Below are positions 5,907 to 6,222 of a DNA stretch of 6,222 nucleotides, piece by piece; within the stretch, counting starts at the first letter, position 1, and the number at the start of each line of letters is the position of its first letter. The stretch lies in contig JBGOUJ010000464.1 of NCBI GenBank assembly GCA_041477005.1, positions 1-6,222 of the forward strand, written 5' to 3'. A program made the position numbers and the translations under genes. The DNA comes from JBGOUJ01 sp041477005. GTDB taxonomy: Bacteria > Acidobacteriota > Terriglobia > Bryobacterales > JACQDG01. A model generated the notes under the pieces. It was not told where the DNA came from. It saw only the letters and a list, made by a program, of their open reading frames with translations, and ran no database searches.

Positions 5907-5979
5907 GCCGCGAAGGAACGCGCATAAACGCGAATGAAAACAATGGCCTTATTCGCGTGCATTCGCGGGCATTCGCGGC
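5907..5979. repeat. Helically phased ATTCGCG inverted repeat
   Basis: The right arm is three tandem 10-bp units: ATTCGCGTGC (5951), ATTCGCGGGC (5961) and ATTCGCGGCT (5971). The left arm has complementary 10-bp units beginning CGCG (5909, 5919, 5929). Bases 5907-5935 pair with 5951-5979 at 23 of 29 positions around a 15-nt loop. The element lies about 100 bp upstream of the SDR start. It has the same plan as the repeat at 1300-1379 but a different core (ATTCGCG rather than ATCTGCG). Confidence 0.85.
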
Positions 5980-6055
5980 TGAGGTCGATTCTCTTCGGCT
6001 TCTCGGCAAGGTCCGCTTTTGGGAGTGGCTTCGTTCGGTAATTTTTCATTTGCGG

Positions 6056-6068
6056 GGGACAAGGTCCC
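6056..6068. repeat. REP-like GGGAC/GTCCC hairpin
   Basis: GGGAC (6056-6060) and GTCCC (6064-6068) form a perfect 5-bp stem with loop AAG, followed by TGTTTTC. The GGGGAC..GTCCC-TGTTTTC pattern recalls the GGGGAC-type palindromes linked with REP-associated tyrosine (Y1/IS200-like) transposases; this is from memory. No transposase is in the window. A short plus-strand terminator is the alternative, but no plus-strand gene precedes it and the T-run is only four bases. Confidence 0.4.
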
Positions 6069-6123
6069 TGTTTTCAAGGGGTGACGTGGGGGGGGAGGCC
6101 GGTCCCGGCGGCGAAATATTCAG

Positions 6124-6136
6124 TTGTCAAAGAGCA
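6124..6136 (-). promoter_or_regulatory. boxA-like antitermination sequence
   Basis: The minus strand reads TGCTCTTTGACAA, which differs at one of 13 positions from the E. coli rRNA boxA TGCTCTTTAACAA as I recall it. boxA binds NusB-S10 in rRNA leaders and spacers, and it has also been reported in CRISPR leaders. Neither rRNA nor a CRISPR array follows it within the window on that strand, so it is either an orphan, part of a repeat, or chance. Confidence 0.35.
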
Positions 6137-6222
6137 TTGCTCCACCATGCCTCGAACCCCGGGGGCGGGTGAGGCCTTCTCGTTCCATGATACGCCTGGA
6201 GTGGTGGGTGAGAGAGACGGGG

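Larger units (their letters stand above)
5811..6222. other. Gene-free region rich in repeats
   Basis: I see no supportable gene in this 412-bp stretch. It holds the SDR leader, a large inverted repeat (5907-5979), a REP-like hairpin (6056-6068) and a boxA-like sequence on the minus strand (6124-6136). G-runs are frequent, including eight or more consecutive Gs near 6088-6096. The one longer plus-strand open frame crosses the inverted repeat, overlaps the SDR start and resembles no protein I know. I find no convincing promoter for the SDR gene here. Confidence 0.7.

Noticed and set aside
5798..6172. Plus-strand open frame of 124 codons in the right intergenic region
   Set aside because: It runs through the inverted repeat, overlaps the SDR start codon, and has no Shine-Dalgarno or protein-like pattern.
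6187..6222. Possible gene start (ATG at 6187, open to the window edge)
   Set aside because: Only 12 codons are visible, with no well-spaced Shine-Dalgarno and no recognisable protein sequence.
6140..6222. Possible tRNA on the minus strand (TGG near 6200-6205, GGTTCGAGG near 6149-6157)
   Set aside because: The TTCGA is not flanked by a pairing T-stem, and no cloverleaf can be built in the visible bases. A truncated tRNA end at the edge cannot be excluded but is not supported.

Overview
The window is GC-rich DNA, dense with short intergenic repeats, and looks like the chromosome of an acidobacterium of the Solibacter/Bryobacterales type. This assignment is an inference. It rests on the MacB-like permease, the HlyD adaptor and the TPR protein occurring together, on an unknown-function protein that resembles acidobacterial ones I remember, and on the repeat families. 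No rRNA or marker gene is present to prove it.

Layout. Bases 4334 down to 90 form one minus-strand block, probably a single operon. Its order in the direction of transcription is: a membrane-anchored protein of unknown function (4334-3534), a HlyD/RND-type periplasmic adaptor (3428-2217), a secreted TPR protein (2220-1447, overlapping the adaptor by 4 bp as ATGA), and a MacB/FtsX-type ABC permease (1289-90). An 84-bp divergent region separates this block from a plus-strand polytopic membrane protein (4419-5132). The region holds a near-perfect 22-bp palindrome lying on the best minus-strand promoter candidate. The membrane protein gene runs tail-to-tail into a minus-strand SDR oxidoreductase (5810-5061), with a 72-bp antisense overlap. 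Bases 5811-6222 contain no supportable gene but several repeat and hairpin structures.

How it works together. The adaptor and permease are the expected halves of a MacAB-like tripartite exporter or envelope-remodelling transporter. No ATP-binding subunit is encoded in the window, so the ATPase must lie beyond base 1 or elsewhere. The TPR protein and the unknown anchored protein are probable accessory envelope factors. The SDR has the full catalytic tetrad and a good ribosome-binding site, and appears to be a separate unit.

The main unusual signals are: (1) the divergent palindrome, a strong operator candidate; (2) two hairpin repeat families, ATCTGCG-type at 1300-1379 and ATTCGCG-type at 5907-5979, that share a 10-bp helical period and inverted layout and look like relatives; (3) repeats sitting where the ribosome-binding sites of the permease and adaptor genes should be; (4) the codon-aligned antisense overlap; (5) an orphan boxA-like sequence near the right edge.
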